Source: a virus. Taken from it: DNA of 38,745 bases. Below the pieces are notes generated by a model, which was given only the letters and a program-made list of their open reading frames with translations, searched no databases and was not told the origin of the DNA. The stretch covers positions 1 to 38,745 of IMG/VR virus record IMGVR_UViG_3300018420_000045; one strand, given 5' to 3'. Position numbers and translations under genes: made by a program. Each line of letters begins with the position of its first letter. Position 1 is the stretch's first letter. Shown here in pieces: positions 1-6,951 of the stretch.

Positions 1-1103
1 AGCGCGGTGATAGTGAACACGCCGAACGATGCTGTCGCACCAGTGAAGTCCACAGCGGTAACTGCTGTCGCTGTTGCCTCCGTGAGCGCCGAAGACGCAG
101 CGTTAGCTACCTGATCCGGGTGGATGTTACGAACGGTCACGACGTTAGTCGCGACAGACGCCGACACCTCGATCTTACCCTTCCAGAGCTGGTCCATAAT
201 GGCCGCTTGGAGGTTCGCCGCCGTAGCGTTCGCCGAGCCGCCGAGGGTTACATCGACGTTGCCGCGAGTGAATGCCGAGTCGTTGTCGAACTCGAACGTT
301 ACCGAGTTGGCACCGTCGTTGATCGTGACGGTCTCGCCATCGGCGGGCTCACTAGCGAAGGTGAACGTGCCCTCCTCGTAACCCAGGCCGGTGACGTAAA
401 TCTTCTGACCGACGACAAGGTGACCAGCCGAGATGGCGGTAGCGAAGGCGTTGCCCGCATTCGAGTCAAACGTCTTAGTGGCACCCGTTCCAGCGCGGAT
501 TGCCGTGCTCTTGAGGATGATAACGTCGTTCGCGTCCATGACGCGCGAATAGTCCGAACCCGTCTCATCGACGGCGGTCGTACCCGTCGTCACGACAGTG
601 GTGACGCCAGCGGCGAACGAAGCCGAGGCGACCTGCCAATAGTCGTTATTCGCGGGGTTGATAAAGCCTTCCGTCTTGATGCGACGACCTACCGTGAAGT
701 AGTCGGTGTAGTCAGCGCCCGAGATGAGAACTTCGGTCGTACCAGCGTTGTCGTTCATAGAGACGAACGCGCCCTCGAACTTGTCGAAGGTCATCGGACG
801 GGTCCATGCGCCGAGCAGGAATGCCTGCAAGAAGTCGTCGAGCGAGCCTGCCGAGAACTCGACGTTGATGTCACCGCCAGAGGAAGCGGCGGTTTCAATA
901 ACGTCCGAGATCATACGATCTGCACGAATTTCGTCGGAAACGACAGTTTCCTTCTCAGCCGTCAGAGACGACGAGGTGATACGCATCTCACGAGAAGACC
1001 CGGAGGCCGGAGTCACGCCCCAGCAGTCGGTCGCTTCGGCGAGGTAGCGAAGGATGGCGCGGTTCGATTCCGCCGCCTGCAAGCCGCACTGATTTACGGG
1101 CAT
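1..1103 (-). CDS. Phage tail tube protein, C-terminus beyond window edge
   Basis: Reading the minus strand from the ATG at 1103 gives 367 residues without a stop before the left edge. The N-terminal part (about residues 25-100: SSREMRITSSSLTAEKETVV, then EIRADRMISDVIETAASSGG and a DDFLQAFL stretch) is the hallmark of siphophage tail tube proteins of the Phage_tube_2 type, which polymerise into the tail channel. Around residues 250-340 a DGETVTIND...TAANLQAAI segment looks like an extra beta-rich domain often inserted in tail proteins. A strong ribosome site (GGAGGT) lies 8 nt upstream. It follows tail terminator and connector genes, which fits the order of tail morphogenesis. The stop codon and total length cannot be seen. 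Confidence 0.85.
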   Translation of the reverse strand, partial: MPVNQCGLQAAESNRAILRYLAEATDCWGVTPASGSSREMRITSSSLTAEKETVVSDEIRADRMISDVIETAASSGGDINVEFSAGSLDDFLQAFLLGAWTRPMTFDKFEGAFVSMNDNAGTTEVLISGADYTDYFTVGRRIKTEGFINPANNDYWQVASASFAAGVTTVVTTGTTAVDETGSDYSRVMDANDVIILKSTAIRAGTGATKTFDSNAGNAFATAISAGHLVVGQKIYVTGLGYEEGTFTFASEPADGETVTINDGANSVTFEFDNDSAFTRGNVDVTLGGSANATAANLQAAIMDQLWKGKIEVSASVATNVVTVRNIHPDQVANAASSALTEATATAVTAVDFTGATASFGVFTITA

Positions 1104-1160
1104 GTAATTTACCTCCTAGCTAGGGGAATTTCGTTAACGATCTTAAGGATGGCCAATCCG

Positions 1161-1195
1161 TTAACCATACTTAGTAACCTTAACGAAAAATTCAA
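1161..1195 (-). promoter_or_regulatory. Putative promoter with TTAA-type operator, tail tube gene
   Basis: On the minus strand TTGAAT (1190-1195), a 16-nt spacer and TAAGTA (1168-1173) form a plausible sigma70 promoter about 65 nt ahead of the tail tube start. Half-sites TTAA at 1161, GTAA at 1174 (one mismatch) and TTAA at 1180 embed the -10 region. Their 13 + 6 bp spacing is shared with the sites at 25276, 11589 and 6926. Two further TTAA occur downstream at 1134 and 1143. The promoter is inferred; the spacing is seen directly. Confidence 0.55.
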
Positions 1196-1833
1196 GACCT
1201 ATGGCGCTTTATGATGAAGTATCCGACGATTCCGGCGAATACCGCGATAGTGATCAGTCCCGTGATGAAATCCCCTTCCGTGAAGGGCTTAGCGGCCACG
1301 GTGATGCCGCCGACGCCGATGGCGATTTCCTCCAGATTCGGGAGCTTAGACTCTGGTTTATCAGTCATTTTCGGCAAGGCGGGAGCCTGCGTGACCTCGG
1401 TCCGAGGACGGCGGACGCCTGCGATGCGCGATCTGGGGAACTTGGAGACGTTGACTCCGTCGCTCTGGTTCCCGCCGAGGAGGTAGACGAATTCGTCATC
1501 CCACTTCACGAAGAACCCGACATGCCCCTGCCAACTTGACGGTGAACCCCGATGGAGAACAACGATGTCCCCGTACTGCGGGACACCTTTCACTTCATCA
1601 CTATCCGGCAAGTTAAGAAATGATTTGGCAAGGAGACTCTTCGTACCCCGCCGCCCCGCTTCATACAGAACTGCGTTGAGATACGCCGCGCACCACGCGG
1701 TCTCGTCGTCTTTGATCTCTGGGTGACCCGACTTGGCGAAGAAGGCCACGACGACAGGGTTATGTCGGCTTCCCTTGATCTCTTTCTGGCCCTTGTACTT
1801 AAGGGCGATGTCCATCCAATCCGTCGATCCCAT
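1192..1833 (-). CDS. Membrane-anchored peptidoglycan hydrolase, TIGR02594/CHAP-like
   Basis: The first 140 residues match the TIGR02594 (NlpC/P60-CHAP-like) cysteine peptidase family that cuts cell-wall peptides. C48 in AWCAAYLN is the likely nucleophile and H104 in QGHVGFF the likely base. After a proline/lysine-rich linker, one hydrophobic segment (about 189-208) ends in a basic tail KRHRS, so the enzyme should be held in the inner membrane with its catalytic domain on an N-terminal arm. There is no signal peptide, so access to the wall would need the holins. It sits between tail terminator and tail tube genes, far from the second lysin at 3738-4529. It could instead act as a virion-associated lysin. 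Family assignment is firm; the topology is inferred. Confidence 0.75.
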   Translation of the reverse strand: MGSTDWMDIALKYKGQKEIKGSRHNPVVVAFFAKSGHPEIKDDETAWCAAYLNAVLYEAGRRGTKSLLAKSFLNLPDSDEVKGVPQYGDIVVLHRGSPSSWQGHVGFFVKWDDEFVYLLGGNQSDGVNVSKFPRSRIAGVRRPRTEVTQAPALPKMTDKPESKLPNLEEIAIGVGGITVAAKPFTEGDFITGLITIAVFAGIVGYFIIKRHRS

Positions 1834-1845
1834 AATCGCTACTCC

Positions 1846-2280
1846 TTATACCGGCGACGCGTCGATGCAGAACGGTACTAGGACGGTCACCATGTACCCT
1901 CCATCCTGCGAGCGCGCCGCGCCTGAACTGTCTGACGGGTACAGTGTTACGTTGGACCCGCCTGCTAACGAGAAGTTCTGTTCCTTGAACACTCTGTTGA
2001 GAGCGTCCACCATCTGCCACAAGTCCTTGGAACCGGAGTCCTTAGGCACGATGCAGTCGATCATGAAGAACCCCTTGGTTCTGATGAATGACTGCGTTGT
2101 CCCGATTGCCGCTTTCTTCGATTCCTGAAAGCGGAACCAGCACATCAAGTAAGGGTCGTTCTTTGGCTGGATGAACGCGTGGTTTTCCAGCCCCACTTCG
2201 ACGGCTGAACCGTACTCTGTAGGGAAGTAGGTTAGTAGGCGATCATACATCGCCTTACGCATGTCTTCCTTCACGCTCAT
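1846..2280 (-). CDS. Tail terminator-like protein
   Basis: A 144-residue protein without membrane segments. Its length, its position after the gp10-like gene and before the tail tube, and its pattern (MRKAMYDRLLTYFP at the start, then strands FRFQESKK and GFFMIDCIVP) fit the tail terminator family (lambda gpU-like, DUF4128-type). These proteins form a ring that stops tail tube growth and joins the head. The ATG overlaps the stop of the preceding gene as ATGA, indicating translational coupling within the late operon. The call rests on synteny plus fold-like pattern rather than catalytic motifs. Confidence 0.6.
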   Translation of the reverse strand: MSVKEDMRKAMYDRLLTYFPTEYGSAVEVGLENHAFIQPKNDPYLMCWFRFQESKKAAIGTTQSFIRTKGFFMIDCIVPKDSGSKDLWQMVDALNRVFKEQNFSLAGGSNVTLYPSDSSGAARSQDGGYMVTVLVPFCIDASPV

Positions 2281-2804
2281 TTAACGTTCTTTCCGAACAG
2301 GGCTTTGACCTGCGCTACCGCCAATTCGCTGATGACTGTCTTGCCAGCGTTTCTCTGACGAACGGGGTGTGAGAAGCCGTGGTCTCCTGTATCAATGTCA
2401 TCCCAGTTGTACGCTGACGACGTTACGTAGACTTTATCTGACAGTTTATAGCTAGCCATCTTCGCCGATGCTCTGGCAATCGCCTCTGCTGCCTGCCTAT
2501 TCGGCTCCGCTCCGAGGGGCATATTCTTCGTATCCCCGAACTCAGGATGGGGTAACCAGCGCCCATCACGAGCAGTATCTCCACGGTCAGGGTGTGTCTC
2601 GGTGGCATTACTTCCGCTTGGGTTGTTGCTCACGGAGACGCTTCGAACGCTTCGTCCTGACCACACAGGGACGCTACCTATAATAGCGTCCAGCAACTCC
2701 ATGGCGACTTGTCTGCGCAGGTCCTCTACTTCCTGTTCCTTCTTCTCGATGAACTTGTCGAAACGGGCTCTGAGCCCCCCCATTCCGACCAGCCTGACTG
2801 ACAT
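2277..2804 (-). CDS. HK97 gp10-like tail component
   Basis: A 175-residue protein starting MSVRLVGMGGLRARFDKFIE, followed by an amphipathic helix (EQEVEDLRRQVAMELLDAII) and VPVWSGRSVRSV. This is the characteristic layout of HK97 gp10-like neck/tail proteins: an N-terminal helix, then a P-V/T-x-S/T-G strand turn. A Gly/Asp-rich middle and the C-terminal YNWDDIDTGDHGFSHPVR segment also fit. The protein probably helps connect the tail to the head-closure ring. The start overlaps the preceding gene's stop by one base, and its own stop overlaps the terminator gene by four bases. Confidence 0.65.
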   Translation of the reverse strand: MSVRLVGMGGLRARFDKFIEKKEQEVEDLRRQVAMELLDAIIGSVPVWSGRSVRSVSVSNNPSGSNATETHPDRGDTARDGRWLPHPEFGDTKNMPLGAEPNRQAAEAIARASAKMASYKLSDKVYVTSSAYNWDDIDTGDHGFSHPVRQRNAGKTVISELAVAQVKALFGKNVK

Positions 2805-3175
2805 TAGACGGCCCTCACGACGAAAACATACAGAGCGTTTGTGGGGGCAGGCCGTATATTCTTGATCTCGTACTTGACTCCCTCGACGAGCATGTAGTCG
2901 TCCTCTTTCGGGGAGATGCCCGCCGCCGAAAAAACCGACCCAGCGATCAGAATCTTGGTCTCATCCAACTCTGTCTTCTTCCAATCCTGCGTCTCCACCT
3001 TACTCTTGTACTTAATTCCCTGACATGAGATAAGGGTCTCAGTGACGTTGATAGAGTCAGTGGCGACGCTGTATCCTCCCGTGACGACGGAATAATAAGA
3101 GATCGTCAGCGGCACGTCATCGAGTGCCGCCATCGCCTTATCAACCGCGTTCGATAGGATAGCCTTGAGAGACAT
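2804..3175 (-). CDS. Head closure / head-tail stopper-like protein
   Basis: A 123-residue beta-rich protein (TISYYSVVTGGYSVATD, then KILIAGSVFSAAGI, PKEDDYMLVEGVKYEIKNI). The closing pattern of a short loop, D-x-x-x-V-x-G-x-x-Y-x-I is typical of head-closure or stopper proteins (SPP1 gp16/HK97 gp9 type) that seal the portal after packaging. It lies between the DnaT-like adaptor and the gp10-like gene, the usual place for this function. A good ribosome site (AGGAAA) precedes the ATG. Sequence similarity in this family is weak, so the name depends partly on gene order. Confidence 0.55.
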   Translation of the reverse strand: MSLKAILSNAVDKAMAALDDVPLTISYYSVVTGGYSVATDSINVTETLISCQGIKYKSKVETQDWKKTELDETKILIAGSVFSAAGISPKEDDYMLVEGVKYEIKNIRPAPTNALYVFVVRAV

Positions 3176-3197
3176 TATACGAGTGTTTCCTTGATCT

Positions 3198-3734
3198 TCA
3201 CGCTCTTAGAATTCTTCCGAATGAACTGCCGTTTCCTGTAGTCACGCGGCCCAAGCACTGGAGCACGCCGTTTATCCCTTGCGGGAAATAGTTGATAGCC
3301 GTGGACTGCGTTCCATCTACGTATTCGATCTCGATAACGTCCGCCTTGATCTTCTTGATCTCACCACTTGTTGACAGCGGCACAGACGGATCGATGCCGT
3401 GAAACACATAGTGGAACGCTAACTCCACGGTAGCGTGCTTGATCGCGTCAGGAACTTCGTCGTACGGCTGTGTGAGACCATCACAGTCCACCGCGCCAGT
3501 ACGAGGCCACCGTAGTCCAGACTCTTCGGCGTATTTGCTACCACGGTATGTCGCCGCGTTATCCAACGCTCGGGAGCCGAGCATCAGGTAGCGCTCCTTC
3601 TCAGTCGAAGACAGCGCCAACCACGGTGCCGTGTTGGGCTTGATCGTCAGATAGTCGTCCGCGAAGGCCACCGAGACATACGAGTTGGCGGCGGCGAGCC
3701 CAGTTCCGTCTTCTACTGTGAAAATGACTGCCAC
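3198..3734 (-). CDS. DnaT-like / head-tail adaptor protein
   Basis: The protein begins VEDGTGLAAANSYVSVAFAD, the signature of the phage family annotated as putative DnaT-like ssDNA-binding protein (DnaT_2), followed by helices with YLMLGSRALDNAATYRGSKY and GLRWPRTG. In phages this family sits just after the capsid genes and acts as a head-tail adaptor despite its name. It has 178 residues from a GTG start at 3734, 3 nt downstream of the lysozyme stop. It is the first connector gene after the lysis cassette. Family recognition is good; the DnaT name should not be taken as a replication role. Confidence 0.7.
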   Translation of the reverse strand: MAVIFTVEDGTGLAAANSYVSVAFADDYLTIKPNTAPWLALSSTEKERYLMLGSRALDNAATYRGSKYAEESGLRWPRTGAVDCDGLTQPYDEVPDAIKHATVELAFHYVFHGIDPSVPLSTSGEIKKIKADVIEIEYVDGTQSTAINYFPQGINGVLQCLGRVTTGNGSSFGRILRA

Positions 3735-3737
3735 GTC

Positions 3738-4529
3738 TTACCGCCCTTCTCTTGTATCGCGGAACTTGACATAGAAGACCATACCGAGCGAAACCGCCGC
3801 TACCATCAAACTGATCGCGGTAACCGGGTCCTTCTTCAAGGGCTCAATAAGACTCGACACAGCGGCACCAAGACTTGTCACCGACAAGACCAAGAGTTTG
3901 ATGGTGTCGCTGCTCTTGATGATCTCTTCGATAGCGTTCTTATTGGTCTCCGGCGCGTCCACCATGACGCCGCCGTCGTTGTCGTTAGGCTCATCCATAG
4001 GCTTCTGCTGCGCGATCTCTGGCTGAGCTGCTTCCATCGCCATCGAGTCGTCGTCGTCAGGGAGAAGGAACAGCGCGGTCTCGTCCTTACGGCGATTTGT
4101 CAAACCGCGAAGCGTCATCCACTTCCCGGTGTCGCGGCTGCGCGCCTTATTCCACCGGATGAACTGTCCCGCCGCTCCGACTACGTTTCCACGGTTCAGC
4201 AGCTTCAAAAGCGTGGACCGCTTGAAGTTTCCAGAACCACAGTTGTAAACGAACGACACGAGGGCATCGAATTGATGCTGCGTCAGGTCAACCTTAACAA
4301 GTGACTTTACCGTATCCTCGTCCTTGATCAGGTCCCGGCGAAGAAATTCCTCCCCCTGCTTCTTCGTGATCGTTCGACCAGGAACGGCCTCGACGCCGAT
4401 GGTTCCCCAGCCGATAGTCCAGATGCCAACCGGGTCCTTATACGCCTTCGGGTACCAGCCCTCCCACTTTTTGATGAGAGCCAGACCAGCGGGCGAGATT
4501 CTTAGATTTTCGTTTCGTGTCGAACTCAT
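3738..4529 (-). CDS. GH24 lysozyme (endolysin) with C-terminal membrane segments
   Basis: T4-type lysozyme that hydrolyses the MurNAc-GlcNAc bonds of peptidoglycan. The catalytic E-8-D-5-T triad is intact as E23, D32 and T38 in KKWEGWYPKAYKDPVGIWTI; later SFVYNCGSGNF and RWNKARS also match the family. An acidic linker (about 170-205) leads to two hydrophobic stretches (about 211-229 and 235-254) and a basic tail, so this lysozyme is probably anchored in the membrane by its C-terminus. I place the start at the ATG at 4529, because AGGGG lies just upstream and the previous gene's stop is at 4531; a longer ORF from 4574 would overlap that gene. Catalytic assignment is firm. Confidence 0.85.
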   Translation of the reverse strand: MSSTRNENLRISPAGLALIKKWEGWYPKAYKDPVGIWTIGWGTIGVEAVPGRTITKKQGEEFLRRDLIKDEDTVKSLVKVDLTQHQFDALVSFVYNCGSGNFKRSTLLKLLNRGNVVGAAGQFIRWNKARSRDTGKWMTLRGLTNRRKDETALFLLPDDDDSMAMEAAQPEIAQQKPMDEPNDNDGGVMVDAPETNKNAIEEIIKSSDTIKLLVLSVTSLGAAVSSLIEPLKKDPVTAISLMVAAVSLGMVFYVKFRDTREGR

Positions 4530-4530
4530 A

Positions 4531-5190
4531 TCACTTACCCCTCGTGTCCCACAGGACGTACGCCAGGAGGCCAATCGGAATGATCATACGAACCATGATC
4601 GTACTCACGACGAGAGACTCCGTTATTACGTCAGGATTGTTGCCCTGCATCCAATACACGGACAACAGAGAAATCGGCATGGTCAGCAGGATATCCAGGA
4701 ACACCGGAACCCAGGTTCTAATAATCGGCTTCACGTCCATCGGCGCCTTCCTAGCCGATAGAAGGAAAAGTCCGCTTATATAGATAAGGATCGTCGTCAG
4801 TAGCGCGTTTTTGAAGGCAAGCTCGCTAGCGCGGAACGTATGTGTAGTCTCTTCTGGCGTGAAGAAGGAGAACGCCCACCAGCGCGCCTGTGCGACGGAG
4901 AACAATAGAAGCGCGAACGTCACGACGTTCAGCGCGTCGAAAGCGGCCTTGTTTGAGTACTTCTTAGCGACCAGGGCTAGCAGAACGAATGTCGCCGGTA
5001 TGAACGTTGACCCTCCAGCGACCTCAACGCAGAACATCGGGATGATCTTGCCCGATCCGAGACTGGCCAGTATGCCGAACACGACCATCGATACTGTCGA
5101 AGTCGTAATACTTCCCCACTTCCAGCAGTACACTACGTACAGTGCCGGGAGTAAGAAGAAAGCGAGACTGATGGCCTGATCCCAGAACAT
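4531..5190 (-). CDS. Multi-pass membrane protein, divergent VUT (queuosine precursor transporter) candidate
   Basis: A 219-residue protein with five to six hydrophobic segments (about 5-20, 30-48, 62-75, 85-103, 130-146, 162-176, 190-212). The arrangement GKIIPMFCVEVAGG, FIPATFVLLALVAKKYSNKA and, later, a helix then basic loop then LDILLTMPISLL parallels the VUT/YhhQ family that imports queuosine precursors. Conserved acidic residues of bacterial members (the T-D-I-x-x-E helix) are replaced here. The gene lies between the holin pair and the lysozyme with no gaps, so a lysis role such as an accessory holin is the main alternative. The ribosome site AAAGGA is good. Membrane nature is certain; the transporter call is tentative. 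Confidence 0.45.
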   Translation of the reverse strand: MFWDQAISLAFFLLPALYVVYCWKWGSITTSTVSMVVFGILASLGSGKIIPMFCVEVAGGSTFIPATFVLLALVAKKYSNKAAFDALNVVTFALLLFSVAQARWWAFSFFTPEETTHTFRASELAFKNALLTTILIYISGLFLLSARKAPMDVKPIIRTWVPVFLDILLTMPISLLSVYWMQGNNPDVITESLVVSTIMVRMIIPIGLLAYVLWDTRGK

Positions 5191-5195
5191 TCCAG

Positions 5196-5441
5196 TTATC
5201 CTTTGCGCATTCTCCCCGTGTAGCGACTCTTTAGAAGCAAGACGACCAAGTTCAAAAGCTCAGCGCCCATGAACCCGAGGAAACCCGCAATGGCGGAAGT
5301 CAACTCTGAAGATAGTCCATAGGACTTGGCCAGCGTCCCTGCTAGATAGCCGAATACGCCGCTACCGATTAGCGCTGTGAAAGAGAAAAAGCGGGTGCTC
5401 TGCGAACTATTCCCGCACTCCGCGCAGGTATAGATGGTCAT
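5196..5441 (-). CDS. Holin-like membrane protein B (LydA-like) with Cys motif
   Basis: An 81-residue protein from the ATG at 5441 (SD AAGGGGGAG; TGAGATG junction with the previous gene). An upstream in-frame start at 5480 would overlap that gene. It starts MTIYTCAECGNSSQ, a short Cys-x2-Cys knuckle, followed by two hydrophobic helices (about 19-35 and 46-70) and a basic tail KSRYTGRMRKG. The helix-loop-helix with GSGVFGYLAG and GFLGFMGAELL resembles LydA/phage_holin_3 family holins. Paired with the similar protein encoded just upstream it may form a holin/antiholin pair that times lysis. The N-terminal Cys pair is unusual for a holin. Confidence 0.6.
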   Translation of the reverse strand: MTIYTCAECGNSSQSTRFFSFTALIGSGVFGYLAGTLAKSYGLSSELTSAIAGFLGFMGAELLNLVVLLLKSRYTGRMRKG

Positions 5442-5442
5442 C

Positions 5443-5781
5443 TCACTCCCCCTTAGACGCAGAGCTACCCGGAAGTGCACGGTTCTTGATTACATAAGCC
5501 GCCCAGTCGAGTCCCTGCGTTCCGAGGTATCCGCCAATACCAGCCGAAACTAAAGCCCAGTCAGGCTCTATGCGCAGGACAACCTGCGCAACCATGTACC
5601 CGGAGAAACCACTAACGAGCGCATGCGCGAACAGCGCCGTCAGTTTCGGCATAACTCCGGTTCGAAGGTACGAATCCAGATAGCGCGCGACACCCCCGGC
5701 CATCGCGAGCAAAAGCCACATGACTTGGGCGGTGTACCCAAGCCACGTGGCGTCAGTTGTGTGAGAGGAAACGGGGTCCAC
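5443..5781 (-). CDS. Holin-like membrane protein A (LydA-like)
   Basis: A 112-residue protein from a GTG start at 5781 preceded by GGAG at 7 nt. Three hydrophobic stretches (about 18-32, 45-63, 72-88), with AMAGGVARYLDSYLRTG, HALVSGFSGYMVAQ and GIGGYLGTQGLDW, match the LydA-type holin family, in which small glycine-rich membrane helices assemble into lethal holes in the inner membrane. The gene heads the lysis block (holin A, holin B, VUT-like protein, lysozyme), with stop-start distances of only a few bases. Family-level similarity is clear; which of the two is the effector and which the antagonist cannot be told. Confidence 0.65.
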   Translation of the reverse strand: MDPVSSHTTDATWLGYTAQVMWLLLAMAGGVARYLDSYLRTGVMPKLTALFAHALVSGFSGYMVAQVVLRIEPDWALVSAGIGGYLGTQGLDWAAYVIKNRALPGSSASKGE

Positions 5782-5829
5782 GACTCACTCCAAGGTTGTT
5801 TTAGCCCAAAGGAGAGAGAGGCGTCGGCC

Positions 5830-5898
5830 TCACTTCCCCAAATACTTGCGCCGCCGTAACTCCTTCTGCCTACACGGTAGACAGTCGAACGGCGTTAT
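5830..5898 (-). CDS. Possible 22-codon Cys-x2-Cys basic micro-ORF, non-standard start
   Basis: Directly at the stop of the gene at 5895-6284 (ATAA overlap) an open frame reads ITPFDCLPCRQKELRRRKYL plus two residues, then stops. It would need an ATA start (or ACG one codon later), and AGGA abuts the start with no spacing, so initiation is doubtful. The CxxC followed by a basic helix resembles short peptides I associate with phage structural operons. It is listed only because the composition is coding-like and it fills the otherwise empty 5782-5894 interval. Confidence 0.2.
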   Translation of the reverse strand: MTPFDCLPCRQKELRRRKYLGK

Positions 5899-6284
5899 TC
5901 CTTTCCCGCGCTCTCCGCCGCGATCTCGGCGTCGATAGCTGCAAGTTCCGCATCGATATCATCGCGTGCGTCGAACGGGACGACCTCTTCCTCTCCAAGG
6001 ATCGGGTCTTCAACTTTCGCCGCCTTCTTACCTGCGGGCTTCTTCTTGGGCTTCGCCTCGTCTGCCAGTCTGGCGTCAGACGACATCTTGTCCTCAAGCT
6101 CCTTCTTACGGTCCTCGCGGCTCTTCACGTCCCGAGGAGCGTGTGCTTGGGCATCGATGGTGAAGTTGCTTGACTTCTGATACTTCCAGCCGAGGTGCGT
6201 GACGAGATCGGTCGCGTTTCGACGAGTAACTTCGTGGGGGTTGCCGTCCGTGTCGATAACGGTGACGTGCATTGCGTCTGACAT
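5895..6284 (-). CDS. Hypothetical protein, charged C-terminus, head region
   Basis: A 129-residue protein not recognised at family level. Residues 1-50 are a compact domain (MHVTVIDTDGNPHEVTRRNA then LVTHLGWKYQ). The rest is Lys/Ala-rich followed by an acidic tail with EEEVVPFDARDDIDAELAAI. It follows the decoration-like gene after a terminator, and short proteins with this layout are common between capsid and connector genes. It could be a small structural or assembly protein. An SD AAAGG precedes the ATG. No catalytic motif is seen. Confidence 0.6.
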   Translation of the reverse strand: MSDAMHVTVIDTDGNPHEVTRRNATDLVTHLGWKYQKSSNFTIDAQAHAPRDVKSREDRKKELEDKMSSDARLADEAKPKKKPAGKKAAKVEDPILGEEEVVPFDARDDIDAELAAIDAEIAAESAGKE

Positions 6285-6343
6285 TTGAGATGACCTTTCG
6301 TGTGAGTTGATTCTGACGAGTTTCTTATTAGTTATCGCGAAAA

Positions 6344-6371
6344 GGGCGGGTCAGGTTACCCCAACCCGCCC
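6344..6371 (-). terminator. Rho-independent terminator after the decoration-like gene
   Basis: A perfect 8-bp GC-rich stem (GGGCGGGT at 6344-6351 with ACCCGCCC at 6364-6371) with a 12-nt loop. On the minus strand it is followed directly by TTTTCG. It sits 45 nt after the stop at 6416, so it would end or attenuate capsid-gene transcripts before the lysis and connector genes. Confidence 0.7.
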
Positions 6372-6415
6372 CTATCCAACTCCGTAGAGTCAGGAGTGAC
6401 TTGATCACCCACCGC

Positions 6416-6862
6416 TTACGCGGCGAGATACGTCATCCAAGCACCGTAGGTGATGCTGAACGAGGTACCCGTGCCGTCGAGACGGACGCGGAGGTGCGTA
6501 GCACCCGGCTCCAACTTCTCGATGGTCTTCGACGAGATCGGAACCTCGTAGAAGCCCGTGCCAGGGATCGCCTTGAGAGCTGCGACTTCGACCGCCGAAG
6601 CGAAGCCAGCAGTCGTGTCAGCCTCGAAGTAGAGGTCGTAAACCTCGTCCGTGTCGGCGTAATCCGCCGCCGTGACGTGGACACTGACCATGATGATGCC
6701 ATTCGGGATTTCGTTGTTGTCCCACTCAGCGCCCGTGAGGGTGTTGAGGGCAACGCCTGCCTCTGCGACATCCGCCGTCTCGGCACCGTCCGCAGCGTCA
6801 CGAAGCGTTACCGCAGCGGCAGCATCGAATTCGCGAGTTACCTTACCAGCCATGCGAGCCAT
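6416..6862 (-). CDS. Putative capsid decoration / cement protein
   Basis: A 148-residue Ala/Thr/Asp-rich, beta-type protein directly downstream of the major capsid gene. It has no cysteines and no membrane segments. An alternating hydrophobic pattern in IIMVSVHVTAADYAD, YDLYFEADTT, FYEVPISSKTIEKL and THLRVRLDGTG suggests a beta-sandwich such as Bbp16-type cement proteins. Its own strong ribosome site (GGAGG, 8 nt spacing) and flanking hairpins suggest high expression, as expected for a virion protein made in hundreds of copies. Function is inferred from context. Confidence 0.6.
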   Translation of the reverse strand: MARMAGKVTREFDAAAAVTLRDAADGAETADVAEAGVALNTLTGAEWDNNEIPNGIIMVSVHVTAADYADTDEVYDLYFEADTTAGFASAVEVAALKAIPGTGFYEVPISSKTIEKLEPGATHLRVRLDGTGTSFSITYGAWMTYLAA

Positions 6863-6902
6863 ATGAAGAACCTCCTGCTTAGCTTCGCGTTTTCTTGGGA
6901 AG

Positions 6903-6931
6903 GGTTACCGCCCCGCTTGAGGGCGGTAACC
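6903..6931. terminator. Strong 11-bp hairpin between capsid and decoration genes
   Basis: GGTTACCGCCC (6903-6913) pairs perfectly with GGGCGGTAACC (6921-6931) across a 7-nt loop. The T-rich tail (TTTATTGTT) is on the plus-strand side. The minus-strand side has CTTCCC, so for leftward transcripts this is a poor intrinsic terminator. It may instead protect 3' ends or give partial termination. Its right arm is shared with the operator at 6926-6948. Confidence 0.55.
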
Positions 6932-6948
6932 TTTATTGTTAACGTTAC
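6926..6948. promoter_or_regulatory. TTAA-type operator, 13 + 6 bp architecture, no obvious promoter
   Basis: Half-sites GTAA (6926), TTAA (6939) and TTAC (6945) repeat the 13 bp and 6 bp spacing of the other operators; the outer two carry one mismatch each. No TTGACA-like box precedes it on the minus strand, and it lies between the major capsid stop and the decoration gene. A binding role in blocking elongation, as with stoperators, is a hypothesis. Confidence 0.4.
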
Positions 6949-6951
6949 CGA

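Noticed and set aside
120-1214. 364-codon plus-strand open frame
   Set aside because: Antisense of the tail tube gene; its composition is Arg/Val-rich shadow coding, no SD, no family pattern.
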